64,000 nt of DNA from Bacillota bacterium. GTDB lineage: Bacteria; Bacillota; Clostridia; Lachnospirales; Lachnospiraceae. The notes under the pieces are model-generated. The model saw only the letters and a program-made list of their open reading frames with translations, searched no databases and was not told the origin of the DNA. Where the stretch lies: NCBI GenBank assembly GCA_023402845.1, contig JAEYFP010000013.1, forward strand, positions 62,001 to 126,000, in the 5' to 3' direction. How positions within the stretch are numbered: position 1 is the stretch's first letter; each line of letters starts with the position of its first letter. The translations under genes and the position numbers were made by a program. This document shows positions 8,690 through 17,066 of the stretch, piece after piece.

Positions 8690-9973
8690 ATGTCTATGAT
8701 ATTTGAAAAAGCTGATTCCCTGAAAGGAGAGCTGATCATTCCCGGAGACAAATCGATTTCCCACCGTGCAGTCATGCTCGGTACCTTAGCGGAAGGAATG
8801 ACGGAGATCAGACACTTTCTAAACGGGGCGGACTGTCTTTCTACGATTCAATGCTTCAGGCATCTTGGCATCACGATTGAAGAAAAGGATTCGGAAACCA
8901 TTCTTGTTTACGGAAAAGGGCTGTCAGGCCTGACAGCGCCGCAGACAGTGCTCGACGTAGGAAACAGCGGCACGACGACGAGGCTTTTATCCGGAATTTT
9001 AGCCGCACAGCCATTTTCCTCTGAATTAAGCGGGGATGATTCGATTAACCGCAGACCGATGAAACGGATTATGGCACCACTTTCCATGATGGGCGCATCG
9101 ATTCGAAGCAAGGCTGGCAATGACTGTGCTCCCCTTTTGATCGAAGGCCGTCCGTTGAAGGGCATCCATTATGAGAGCCCTGTTGCATCTGCTCAGGTAA
9201 AATCAGCATTGTTGTTTGCCGGCCTTTATGCAGACGGCGAAACGAGTGTGAATGAGCCTTATTTATCCAGAAACCATTCCGAGCAAATGATCCGCTACTT
9301 CGGCGGAACGGTTCGCACTGAAGGCACAACGGCCACTGTGCTTCCCCGCCCTCGTCTGGAAGGCCAGCTCGTGGATGTGCCGGGAGATATTTCCTCCGCT
9401 GCCTATTTTATCACAGCCGGACTCATTGTGCCAAATTCCGAAATTCTCATTAAAAATGTCGGCATCAATCCAACGCGCAGCGGTATTCTTGAGGCCGTCA
9501 GACAGATGGGTGGTCGGATTACTCTTTGCGATAAACAGGAAAGTACGGAGCCGCGCGCAGATATTATTGTAAAATCAAGCATCCTGCACGGAATCACAAT
9601 CGAAGGCGAACTGATTCCCACATTAATAGATGAAATTCCGATTCTTGCTGTTCTCGCTTGCTTTGCCACAGGAAAAACAGTCATTAAGGATGCGCAGGAA
9701 TTAAAAGTAAAAGAATCCAATCGTATCGATGTGATGGTTGAAAATCTCACAAAAATGGGGGCCTCCATCACTGCTACGGAGGACGGCATGATTATTGAGG
9801 GAGGAAGACCTCTTCACGGTGCCATCATCGGCTCCAGACTCGACCACCGTGTTGCGATGTCATTTGCCGTCGCGGGTCTCAGTGCCGAAGGAAAAACCGA
9901 AATTATCGGAAGCGAGTGTGTAAATATCTCCTATCCCGGTTTCTATCAGGATTTGTTTTCTCTGATAAAATAA
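8690..9973 (+). CDS. aroA: 3-phosphoshikimate 1-carboxyvinyltransferase (EPSP synthase)
   Basis: This 427-residue enzyme transfers the enolpyruvyl group of PEP to shikimate 3-phosphate. Family motifs are IPGDKSISHRAVML (residues 17-30), GNSGTTTRLL, SINRRPMKR, VKESNRI and DHRVAMSFAVAGL. The length matches the family (about 427). A stem-loop terminator follows at once, so it is the last gene of the aroF-tyrA-aroA unit. The other shikimate genes (aroB, aroC, aroD, aroE, aroK) are not in this window. Confidence 0.97.
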   Translation: MSMIFEKADSLKGELIIPGDKSISHRAVMLGTLAEGMTEIRHFLNGADCLSTIQCFRHLGITIEEKDSETILVYGKGLSGLTAPQTVLDVGNSGTTTRLLSGILAAQPFSSELSGDDSINRRPMKRIMAPLSMMGASIRSKAGNDCAPLLIEGRPLKGIHYESPVASAQVKSALLFAGLYADGETSVNEPYLSRNHSEQMIRYFGGTVRTEGTTATVLPRPRLEGQLVDVPGDISSAAYFITAGLIVPNSEILIKNVGINPTRSGILEAVRQMGGRITLCDKQESTEPRADIIVKSSILHGITIEGELIPTLIDEIPILAVLACFATGKTVIKDAQELKVKESNRIDVMVENLTKMGASITATEDGMIIEGGRPLHGAIIGSRLDHRVAMSFAVAGLSAEGKTEIIGSECVNISYPGFYQDLFSLIK

Positions 9974-9974
9974 G

Positions 9975-10038
9975 CATCCGGCTATATGACGGCCAACCGG
10001 CATGAAAATGCGGATTGCTGTCATATGGCCGGATTTTT
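9975..10038 (+). terminator. Terminator of aroF-tyrA-aroA operon
   Basis: ATCCGGCTATATGAC (9976-9990) pairs with GTCATATGGCCGGAT (10020-10034), with one G-U pair, and is followed by TTTTTAT. It starts directly after the aroA stop. Confidence 0.85.
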
Positions 10039-10054
10039 ATTCTCCGATTTTATT

Positions 10055-10312
10055 TTATGCCCGGATCAGGAAATCCTTTCCCTGATATAACGGTTCATAC
10101 AGCTTTTTTAACCAGCTCTCCTCTCTTCTGTCTGCGTTGATCAAAAGTGTCAACACATTTGACAAATCCAGGCTTAGAATACCAAGCATTGATTTGGCAT
10201 CGACTACCTTTTTCCCGCATACAAGATCAGTATCATAATGAATGCTGTTATTGATAAAAACAAACCGATTGATTTCCTCATCTGTATTTAATTTGACATG
10301 CAACTCTACCAT
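10055..10312 (-). CDS. HPr-like protein lacking the active-site histidine
   Basis: This 85-residue protein aligns end to end with the HPr phosphocarrier fold. The regulatory helix segment DAKSMLGILSLDLS matches the HPr segment around Ser46 (KSIMGVMSLG). The active-site loop is different: where HPr has GIHARPA, this protein has EEINRFVF, so no His15 equivalent is seen. It is therefore unlikely to carry phosphate from enzyme I in the sugar phosphotransferase system, although the Ser46-like position is kept and could still be an HPr kinase target or a CcpA-contact surface. It follows the phosphate operon after 81 bases and may have its own weak promoter. It could be a regulatory HPr paralogue; no function is assigned. 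Confidence 0.7.
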   Translation of the reverse strand: MVELHVKLNTDEEINRFVFINNSIHYDTDLVCGKKVVDAKSMLGILSLDLSNVLTLLINADRREESWLKKLYEPLYQGKDFLIRA

Positions 10313-10359
10313 AATGAATTATGCCCTCCTTAAAGTCGTTTGAATTTCCACACAATTTC

Positions 10360-10391
10360 ATTATATGTTTCCGCCAATGAAAAGATGTCAA
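10360..10391 (-). promoter_or_regulatory. Weak candidate promoter of HPr-like gene
   Basis: TTGACA (10386-10391) and TATAAT (10360-10365) are both perfect on the minus strand, but 20 bases apart instead of 17. The TTGACA lies just before the histidine kinase stop codon. The wide spacing lowers confidence. Confidence 0.35.
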
Positions 10392-10393
10392 CT

Positions 10394-11842
10394 TTACAGA
10401 ATTTCTTGTCCATCTGTCAAAGCAGTCTCCACTGCGGCTTTATCTCCTTTATCAATCAGCGGAAGCTCCACTAAAAATTTACTTCCCATACCCGGTTCGC
10501 TCTCCAGACTGATTTTTCCGCCGTTAAATGCAACGATGTGCTTTACGATAGAAAGGCCCAAGCCCGTACCACCCATTTTTCGGCTTCTTCCTTTATCGAC
10601 ACGATAAAACCGTTCAAAAATCCGTTCCCGATCCTCCTTACAAATGCCGATACCAGTATCCTTCACCTCTACCCGCAGTAACTCCGGCAGCTTTCTTATG
10701 ACGACAAACACTTCCCCTGAAGGCTTGTTATAAAGAATCGCGTTTGTGATCAGATTCATCAAAAGCTCTCTATACTGCCTTGCAGAACCAAAAATCGAGA
10801 CCGGCTTGCAGTCCACCCGGATTCGGATGTCGTTCTCCCTTGCAAGCGGTTCAACTGACTCCATAATATCTTCCAAAAGCGGGATCAGCCGGATTTTGGA
10901 AATGTCGATGTGATCTTCCTTCGTCTCAAGTTTAGAAATCATAAGAATATCATTGATCAATGTCGTCATATGATCCGCTTCTTTAATAATACGGCGGATA
11001 CAGTCCTCCTTTGATTCCTCGGTTTTGGCAAAACCGTTCTGCAATATTTCCGCATAGCCCTTAATTGAGGTAATCGGTGTTTTGAGTTCATGAGAAGCAT
11101 TGGAAAAAAACTCCTGCCTGACTTGTTTTTCAAAATCAACCTTTTCGACATACTCCTTAATTTCATTTGTGAGCTTATCTGTCGTATAAGAAATCCGGTT
11201 CAGCTCCGGATAACGATAGGTCTTAAAATGAAAATTTGGTATTTCGCCCTGTACGATAGACATCTCGTCCGTAATTTCCTTAAGAGGCCTTGTTACTGCG
11301 TCGGACAGTCCGAGAGAAAGACTCATAGAAATTCCAAGCACAATTACAGCCCCAATAATATAAGCAGGCGCCAGTGCACGAATATAATCTTCCGTACCGG
11401 TATATCTGATTGACAGACGCAGGATGTAATTGCTTTCCTTTGACAGCATCGCCGTATAGAGCATTTTTTCATGCAACGTGTCGGAATACCGGATACTATA
11501 GCCGATGCCGTATTCAATCGCCGCTTTGATTTCCTCTCTTTTCAGATGATTCTCCAATGCGCTCGTGTTCGCATAATCAGTATCAGCCACAACGACTCCG
11601 TCATCTTTTATGATAGTAACACGCTCATCCGCATCAAGCACCTGACTGTTCAATTGTTCCAGCTGCTTTACAACATCTCCCTGATAATCGAGCGCATAGT
11701 CGATGACCTCCAGCGTTTTTAACATCCCGTCTTTTGTATTTTCAAGCAGTCGTCCGCTTGCAGTCAGGTATGCAATGACTCCGCTGACAAGCAACGCGAA
11801 TGTCAGTATGAATAAAAAACGGTTGATAATTGCTTTTTTCAT
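10394..11842 (-). CDS. phoR: Phosphate-sensing histidine kinase, PhoR type
   Basis: This 482-residue membrane sensor kinase has transmembrane helices at about 6-28 and 156-180 that enclose an extracellular sensor region. A HAMP segment (about 180-240) is followed by the dimerisation helix with phospho-acceptor H251 in FFSNASHELKTPITS. The ATP-binding domain has N-, G1- and G2-type boxes (NLITNAILYNKP, VKDTGIGI, GGTGLGLSIVK). It partners the response regulator directly upstream and closes the pst-phoU gene cluster, so a phosphate-starvation role is inferred. The ATG follows AGAGG by 7 bases. The PhoR name rests on context; the fold call is certain. Confidence 0.85.
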   Translation of the reverse strand: MKKAIINRFLFILTFALLVSGVIAYLTASGRLLENTKDGMLKTLEVIDYALDYQGDVVKQLEQLNSQVLDADERVTIIKDDGVVVADTDYANTSALENHLKREEIKAAIEYGIGYSIRYSDTLHEKMLYTAMLSKESNYILRLSIRYTGTEDYIRALAPAYIIGAVIVLGISMSLSLGLSDAVTRPLKEITDEMSIVQGEIPNFHFKTYRYPELNRISYTTDKLTNEIKEYVEKVDFEKQVRQEFFSNASHELKTPITSIKGYAEILQNGFAKTEESKEDCIRRIIKEADHMTTLINDILMISKLETKEDHIDISKIRLIPLLEDIMESVEPLARENDIRIRVDCKPVSIFGSARQYRELLMNLITNAILYNKPSGEVFVVIRKLPELLRVEVKDTGIGICKEDRERIFERFYRVDKGRSRKMGGTGLGLSIVKHIVAFNGGKISLESEPGMGSKFLVELPLIDKGDKAAVETALTDGQEIL

Positions 11843-11864
11843 CCATGCGCCTCTTTCTGCGTAA

Positions 11865-12557
11865 TTAGTCCGGCATTACAAAACGGTAGCCGACATTGCG
11901 CAGCGTTTTGATATACGTCGTGCCGGTCTCTTTTAATTTTTTTCTGAGTGTGCCGATATGAATATCAACTGTGCGTGTCTCTACATCACATTCATAACCC
12001 CACAGATGATTTAAAAGTTCTTCTCTTGAAACGACCCGCTTGCTGTTTTCTATCAGATAAAGCAAAAGCTCAAACTCTTTATAGGTAAGCTCAATATTCT
12101 CTCCGCCTACAACTACATCCCGCGTAGCCGTATCGATCATAAGCTCCCGGATTTTGATCTGCTGCTGTTCATCCTTTGCTTCAGTTCTTACCCCTCTTCT
12201 CAGCAGGGAGCGCACTCTTGCCGCCAACTCCATGACTCCAAACGGCTTCGTCATATAATCATCAGCGCCCTTGTCAAGGCCAAGCACCTTATCATATTCC
12301 TTGTCTTTTGCGGTTAAAATCAGCATTGGAATATTTTTTACGGTGTCCATCTGTCTGATTTGCTCGATTGCCGTCAATCCATCCATACCGGGCAGCATCA
12401 GATCAAAAATGGCAAGATCGGGAAGCTGTATTTTCAGTTCACCAAGCGCTGTTTCCGCATCCTCAAACAGGCTCACTTCATAACCATATCCTTCCAGCGC
12501 CATTTTAATTAAATTGCTGATATTCTCATCGTCTTCAATTACAAAGATTTTTGCCAT
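11865..12557 (-). CDS. phoP: OmpR/PhoB-family response regulator, PhoP/PhoB type
   Basis: This 230-residue DNA-binding regulator has an N-terminal receiver domain with the acidic pocket IEDDE and phospho-acceptor D52 (FDLMLPG). The signalling lysine is in MTKPF. The C-terminal winged-helix DNA-binding domain (about 135-228, RTVDIHIGTLRKKL and TLRNVGYRF) is OmpR-like. It lies between phoU and the histidine kinase. A tandem PhoP-box-like site precedes pstS, the start of this gene run, and is a likely target. Phosphorylation by the neighbouring kinase during phosphate limitation would activate the operon. Confidence 0.87.
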   Translation of the reverse strand: MAKIFVIEDDENISNLIKMALEGYGYEVSLFEDAETALGELKIQLPDLAIFDLMLPGMDGLTAIEQIRQMDTVKNIPMLILTAKDKEYDKVLGLDKGADDYMTKPFGVMELAARVRSLLRRGVRTEAKDEQQQIKIRELMIDTATRDVVVGGENIELTYKEFELLLYLIENSKRVVSREELLNHLWGYECDVETRTVDIHIGTLRKKLKETGTTYIKTLRNVGYRFVMPD

Positions 12558-12578
12558 AGCTTATCTCCTTTTGCAGGG

Positions 12579-13241
12579 CTACAGCAGTCTTGTATTATCC
12601 ACCGAGCCCGTCTCCCTGAAAATCTCCCATTCACAGATATTGACCGCATGATCTCCGATCCGTTCCATATACTTTGCAACCATCAACAGATCCACAAGCA
12701 TATCAGGATTGACGGATTCCTCTTTAAAATGCCTCACAATTTCTTCCTTCATTTGATTGAATAAATCATCTACAATATCGTCTGACGCAATGACCTCTCT
12801 GGCCTCTTCAATCTCTCTCTTCATGAAGGCATGTACGGCCCTGTACACCATGTTTTTTGCTTCCTTAACGAGCTGCGGCATCACATCGGAAATCCCATAT
12901 AAATTGCTTTCTCCGTTCCTGATCACAAGCTCGGCAACGTCTGACGCATGATCTCCGATCCGCTCGATATCCGTAACAGATTTAAGCGTCGCCGATACAA
13001 CGCGCAAATCTCTTGCAATCGGCTGTTCCTTTGTAATTAGAGACAGGCACTTTGCTTCAATCGCCTTTTCCATATCATCAATCAGCCTGTCGTTCTGAAC
13101 AATCCGCTTTGCCAGGGCAATATCCTGCTTCTCCAGCGCATGCGCGGAATCCTCTATGGCCTGCTCGACACGGTTTCCCATTTCCTCCATATCCTTATGC
13201 AGATCTTCCAGCGCATATTCAAAATTTGTTCGCGTTCTCAT
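12579..13241 (-). CDS. phoU: Phosphate-transport regulator PhoU
   Basis: This 220-residue all-helical protein is made of two PhoU repeats. Each has the metal-cluster motif E/DxxxD in the form DIERIGDHASDVAE (about residues 92-105) and YMERIGDHAVNICE (about residues 194-207). PhoU links the Pst transporter to the sensor kinase and keeps the Pho response off when phosphate is plentiful. Its place between pstB and the two-component pair is the classic order. The ATG at 13241 follows GAGGGATCGAC. Confidence 0.96.
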   Translation of the reverse strand: MRTRTNFEYALEDLHKDMEEMGNRVEQAIEDSAHALEKQDIALAKRIVQNDRLIDDMEKAIEAKCLSLITKEQPIARDLRVVSATLKSVTDIERIGDHASDVAELVIRNGESNLYGISDVMPQLVKEAKNMVYRAVHAFMKREIEEAREVIASDDIVDDLFNQMKEEIVRHFKEESVNPDMLVDLLMVAKYMERIGDHAVNICEWEIFRETGSVDNTRLL

Positions 13242-13293
13242 GTCGATCCCTCTCTATCATATCTATTTTTTACAAAGCAGGCAAGAACATTTT

Positions 13294-14046
13294 TCACCCA
13301 AATCTTCCTGTGATGTAATCCTCTGTCCGCTTATCCTTTGGATGGGAGAAAATAATATCTGCCGCATCAAATTCCACAACCTCTCCGAGCAGAAAAAAAG
13401 CCGTATAGTCAGAAATTCGTGCCGCCTGCTGCATATTGTGTGTGACGATCGCAACCGTATAGGTCTTTTTTAAATCCTGCATCAAATCTTCAATTTTCAG
13501 CGTTGAAATCGGATCCAGTGCCGAGGTTGGTTCATCCATCAAAAGCACCTCAGGTTTTACCGCGAGCGCACGGGCGATACAAAGACGCTGCTGCTGACCG
13601 CCGGATAACCCGAGCGCCGATTTTTTCAGACGGTCTTTTACTTCGTCAAAAATAGCGGCACCCTTTAAACTTTCCTCTACAATTTGATCGAGCTGATCCT
13701 TGGCCTTGATTCCATGGATGCGAGGGCCGTAAGCAACATTATCATAAATGCTCATCGGAAACGGATTCGGCTGCTGAAATACCATACCGATTTTTTTTCG
13801 AAGAAGTGTCGTGTCGACACGGGGATCATAAATATTCTCGCCGTCCAGTTTGATTTCTCCCTCAATCCTTACATTTTCTACAAGATCATTCATCCTATTT
13901 AACGTTTTTATAAATGTGGATTTTCCGCAGCCGCTTGGACCTATAAAAGCCGTAATTGCCTTTTCCTTGATATCCATATCCACATCCTTTAACGCATGAT
14001 TTTCACCGTAATATAAATTTAGTTTAGCAATACTGAGTTTATTCAC
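13294..14046 (-). CDS. pstB: Phosphate ABC transporter ATP-binding protein
   Basis: This 250-residue ABC ATPase energises phosphate import. Walker A GPSGCGKSTF (about 36-45), signature LSGGQQQRLCIARALA and Walker B LLMDEPTSALDP are all intact. NRMNDL after the P-loop is typical of PstB. It starts with GTG and overlaps the end of pstA by 8 bases, which suggests translational coupling. Confidence 0.97.
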   Translation of the reverse strand: MNKLSIAKLNLYYGENHALKDVDMDIKEKAITAFIGPSGCGKSTFIKTLNRMNDLVENVRIEGEIKLDGENIYDPRVDTTLLRKKIGMVFQQPNPFPMSIYDNVAYGPRIHGIKAKDQLDQIVEESLKGAAIFDEVKDRLKKSALGLSGGQQQRLCIARALAVKPEVLLMDEPTSALDPISTLKIEDLMQDLKKTYTVAIVTHNMQQAARISDYTAFFLLGEVVEFDAADIIFSHPKDKRTEDYITGRFG

Positions 14047-14995
14047 CGAAAGCCCCTCCGTCCGTCTTATCAGTAGTTTTTACCGAGCCTACATCCAACT
14101 TTCTCACAGCATACTTCGTTAGAAAATTGATAATCAGCACAATCAGCAGAAGGATAAACGCAATGCCGAATGCTTCATCGTACTGTGCCTTCGACATGCA
14201 CAGATATAATTGAATCGTCAGTGTGCCGCCCGGCTGAAAAACTTTTTCAAGAAGTCCGAGGCCGGATTTCGGAAGCAAAAAACCGCTTCCCGCAGTGAAC
14301 AAAAGAGCCGCCGATTCTCCGACAATCCTTCCGATTGCAAGGATTACACCTGTCACAATTCCGGGCAGTGCGGAAGGAATCAGGATTGTTCTGATCATAT
14401 ACCACTTTGTGGCGCCGATGCCAAGCGCACCGGATCTGTAACTGTCCGGCACAGTCTTCAGAGCCTCTTGTGTATTACGCGTGATGAGCGGCAAAATCAT
14501 AAGTGTCATCGTCAGCGCGCCTGTCAAAAGAGAATACTGCAAACCCAGTGCAGAGCCAAAGAAAATCATGCCAAACAGACCAAATATGATGGATGGAATG
14601 CCCGAAAGCGTCTCCGTCGTAAATTCTATAAGCCTGACCAGACGCCCCGGCTTCGCATATTCATTTAAGTAAATGGCCGCACCGATTCCGATCGGTGTAG
14701 CTATGAGCAAAGTCAGCACAATTAAATACAGTGTGTTGACAATATTTCCTGCAATACCAAAGGTGCCGTTAATTGTACTCGGGACAGTTGTTAAAAATTC
14801 CAAATTGATCGTGCCGATCCCCCGCACTGCCACATAGCAAACAATAAATAAGAGGAGAAGGATGGAAATTGCGGCAGAAAAATCGATCATCGTCTGTAAT
14901 GCAATATCAGAAAACCTCCTTTTTTTCCCTCCGTAAATGGAACAGGTACTATCACTCATTGGGTCCGTATAAATTGAAACAGCAGAATTATACAT
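14039..14995 (-). CDS. pstA: Phosphate ABC transporter permease PstA
   Basis: This 318-residue inner-membrane permease has about six hydrophobic helices. The inner-membrane component motif is GALGIGATKWYMIRTILIP (about residues 195-213), and NTQEALKTVPDSYR lies just before it. The start at 14995 overlaps the pstC stop by 8 bases and has GGAGG eight bases upstream inside pstC. An internal ATG 12 codons later lacks an equally good site. It pairs with PstC to form the channel. Confidence 0.95.
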   Translation of the reverse strand: MYNSAVSIYTDPMSDSTCSIYGGKKRRFSDIALQTMIDFSAAISILLLLFIVCYVAVRGIGTINLEFLTTVPSTINGTFGIAGNIVNTLYLIVLTLLIATPIGIGAAIYLNEYAKPGRLVRLIEFTTETLSGIPSIIFGLFGMIFFGSALGLQYSLLTGALTMTLMILPLITRNTQEALKTVPDSYRSGALGIGATKWYMIRTILIPSALPGIVTGVILAIGRIVGESAALLFTAGSGFLLPKSGLGLLEKVFQPGGTLTIQLYLCMSKAQYDEAFGIAFILLLIVLIINFLTKYAVRKLDVGSVKTTDKTDGGAFGE

Positions 14996-15923
14996 CTTCT
15001 TTTCCTCCGTTCTTGAGAAGCTTTGTCAGCATGCTATTGATCAGCATAATAAAGATAAACAATACGAGACCGATCGTAAACAGTACTTCCCTGTGCAGAT
15101 CCGTAGCATAGCCCATTTCACTGACGATCGCCGTCGTCAGGAACCGGACGGAATTAAACGGAAGCGGAAAATTAACGGAACTTCCTGATACAAGTGAAAT
15201 TGCCATCGCTTCTCCGATTGCCCTTCCCACGCCTAGCACAATTGCGGTTACAATTCCCGACTTGGCCGCAGGGAGGATCACTTTAAAAATTGTTTGGATA
15301 TTTGTAGCGCCTACCGCAAGCGAAGCACTCCTTAAATGCTCGGGCACTGCCCGTATCGACGTTTCACTGACGTTGATGACGGTTGGCAGGATCATAATCG
15401 CAAGTACAAGAATCGCCGAGATCAAATTGGCTCCACCGGTAAATTGATGCGTCGTCGAATCCCGGAATAAAAATAGTTCGAGCTTATACATAAGCGGATT
15501 TAAAATCAAAAGGCCAAGCAGGCCATAAACAACCGATGGAATTCCTGCAAGCAGTTCTACCGCAGGCTTTACAATAGAGACCACTCTTTTCGGTGCCGTC
15601 TCGGCCAAAAAGATCGCCGTAAAAACGCCGACCGGTACACCAAGCAGAATGGCTAAAAAAGTGCCGATAATAGAAGTCAGAATGACATATAAAATACCGT
15701 ACTGCGGTTCCTGCGCCGTCGGCTTCCACACACTTCCAAAAAGAATCTCCTTTAACCCCACCTTAAATATAGCGGGTACACCGCCGATCAACATGTAGAC
15801 GCTGATCGAGACTACTGCTATGATTGCCGCTAATGCACAGATGGTAAAAACCATCTGTGCAATCACTTCTACTCTTTTTTTGTTTTTATAAGAACCAATG
15901 ATCGTTTCATGCTTCGCGTCCAT
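14988..15923 (-). CDS. pstC: Phosphate ABC transporter permease PstC
   Basis: This 311-residue membrane permease has six predicted helices. It shows PstC-type motifs: ELLAGIPSVVYGLLGLLIL (about 138-156), the SLAVGATNIQTIFKVILP coupling loop and VGRAIGEAMAISLV. It follows pstS after 28 bases and overlaps pstA. It forms the transmembrane pore for phosphate together with PstA. Confidence 0.96.
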   Translation of the reverse strand: MDAKHETIIGSYKNKKRVEVIAQMVFTICALAAIIAVVSISVYMLIGGVPAIFKVGLKEILFGSVWKPTAQEPQYGILYVILTSIIGTFLAILLGVPVGVFTAIFLAETAPKRVVSIVKPAVELLAGIPSVVYGLLGLLILNPLMYKLELFLFRDSTTHQFTGGANLISAILVLAIMILPTVINVSETSIRAVPEHLRSASLAVGATNIQTIFKVILPAAKSGIVTAIVLGVGRAIGEAMAISLVSGSSVNFPLPFNSVRFLTTAIVSEMGYATDLHREVLFTIGLVLFIFIMLINSMLTKLLKNGGKEDV

Positions 15924-15951
15924 ATATTCACCGCCGCTTTTCGTATTTTGG

Positions 15952-16887
15952 TTAATCTACCGTAATCAAACCGACGGATTTGATCAGTTCCTTTCCTGCA
16001 TCCGACTGGAGATATGTAAACAGTGCCTGAACCGCTTCATTCTGTTCTGCAATCTCGCCCTTGGTAGCCATAACAAACGGTCTACTCAAGAAATAGTCAC
16101 CTGCTTTAATAGTTTCTTCTGATGCTTCCACTCCTTCAAGTGTCAATTTCTTCACACTGTCGTCTACAACATCAAGAGATACATATCCGATTGCTCCCGG
16201 TGTGGACGCTACCTTTGCCATTACGGCACCCGTGCTGTCCAATTCGTTCGCATAAGCACAAACATCCTCGATTTCAAGAAGTTCTTCAAACGCACCTCTT
16301 GTACCTGAACCGGATTCTCTTCCTATTACAACGATCGGCTGGCTTTCACCGCCAAGATCCGCCCAGTTTTTAATCTCGCCCTTAAAGACACTGATAAGCT
16401 GATCTTTTGTTAAATCTGCAACCGTATTAGCCGGATCTGTGACAACTGCAATTCCGTCCAATGCCACGATATTTTCCACGGCTCCGCCTTCTTTTTCACT
16501 GTCCTTTAAATTTCTTGAAGAATTTCCGATATCAGCTGTTCCTGCAAGCAATGCTTCAATTCCCGCACTGGAGCCTACGAATTCCGCGCTGACGGTTACG
16601 CCGGGATTTTCCTGCATAAATACTTCCGATAATGCATTTGCAAATTTCTCCATTGAGGTAGAGCCTACCATTGTGACACTTCCGGACAAGCTGCTCTCAG
16701 CCGGTGCTGTCTCTTCAACTGCCGCCGTTTCCTCTGCCGGGGCCTCTGCTGCATCAGCGGTTACTTCCTCGGTCACTGCCGGCTGTTCCTGCTCTGTGCT
16801 TGCAGCAGAACCGCAACCTGCAAGAAGTGCTGCCGTCATTGTTACGGCTGCCATCATTGTCATTAATTTCATTGTACGATTTTTCAT
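15952..16887 (-). CDS. pstS: Phosphate-binding lipoprotein PstS
   Basis: This 311-residue extracellular solute-binding protein has a signal peptide with lipobox (AALLAGCGS; lipid-anchored Cys at about 25). An acidic, Glu/Ala/Thr-rich linker (about 30-65) is followed by the binding domain. Phosphate-contact motifs are VGSTSMEKF, FVGSSAGIEALL and GRESGSGTRGAFEELL. It is the first gene of pstSCAB-phoU-phoP-phoR. A tandem TTTACA-type PhoP box about 120-145 bases upstream, with a -10 element, implies induction by phosphate starvation. A purine-rich AGGAGAAGAGGAA ribosome region precedes the ATG. Confidence 0.96.
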   Translation of the reverse strand: MKNRTMKLMTMMAAVTMTAALLAGCGSAASTEQEQPAVTEEVTADAAEAPAEETAAVEETAPAESSLSGSVTMVGSTSMEKFANALSEVFMQENPGVTVSAEFVGSSAGIEALLAGTADIGNSSRNLKDSEKEGGAVENIVALDGIAVVTDPANTVADLTKDQLISVFKGEIKNWADLGGESQPIVVIGRESGSGTRGAFEELLEIEDVCAYANELDSTGAVMAKVASTPGAIGYVSLDVVDDSVKKLTLEGVEASEETIKAGDYFLSRPFVMATKGEIAEQNEAVQALFTYLQSDAGKELIKSVGLITVD

Positions 16888-16994
16888 AATGTTCCTCTTC
16901 TCCTCTTGTTTTCATTTTTAAAAAATCCATACGGTCACAAAATTTTGCTTCCCGCTTACATGATAAAGAATAGCATGAACACTTTTTTCAGGAT

Positions 16995-17032
16995 ATCATA
17001 GTTATGTATAAAATTTGTAAAGGGAGTGTAAA
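16995..17032 (-). promoter_or_regulatory. Tandem PhoP box and -10 element of pst operon
   Basis: On the minus strand three hexamers repeat every 11 bases: TTTACA (17027-17032), TTTACA (17016-17021), TATACA (17005-17010). They are followed by a -10 element TATGAT (16995-17000). Direct TT(A/T/C)ACA repeats with about 5-base gaps are the known PhoP-binding pattern of Bacillus. The first repeats overlap the 3' arm of the eno terminator stem. Confidence 0.8.
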
Positions 17033-17052
17033 GTATCACATTTTACACTCCC
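17022..17052 (-). terminator. Stem-loop terminator after eno
   Basis: GGGAGTGTAAA (minus strand 17052-17042) pairs perfectly with TTTACACTCCC (17032-17022), with a 9-base loop. The run after it (TTTACAAATTTT) is only moderately U-rich. The stem shares bases with the PhoP box, so one sequence may serve both purposes. Confidence 0.6.
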
Positions 17053-17066
17053 TCTTACAAATGTTG

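Noticed and set aside
7923..10000. Minus-strand frames opposite tyrA and aroA
   Set aside because: These are antisense shadows in a region where the plus-strand frames have clear family motifs and ribosome sites.
14210..14668. 152-codon plus-strand frame opposite pstA
   Set aside because: It is rich in Arg and Gln as expected for an antisense shadow and has no ribosome site.
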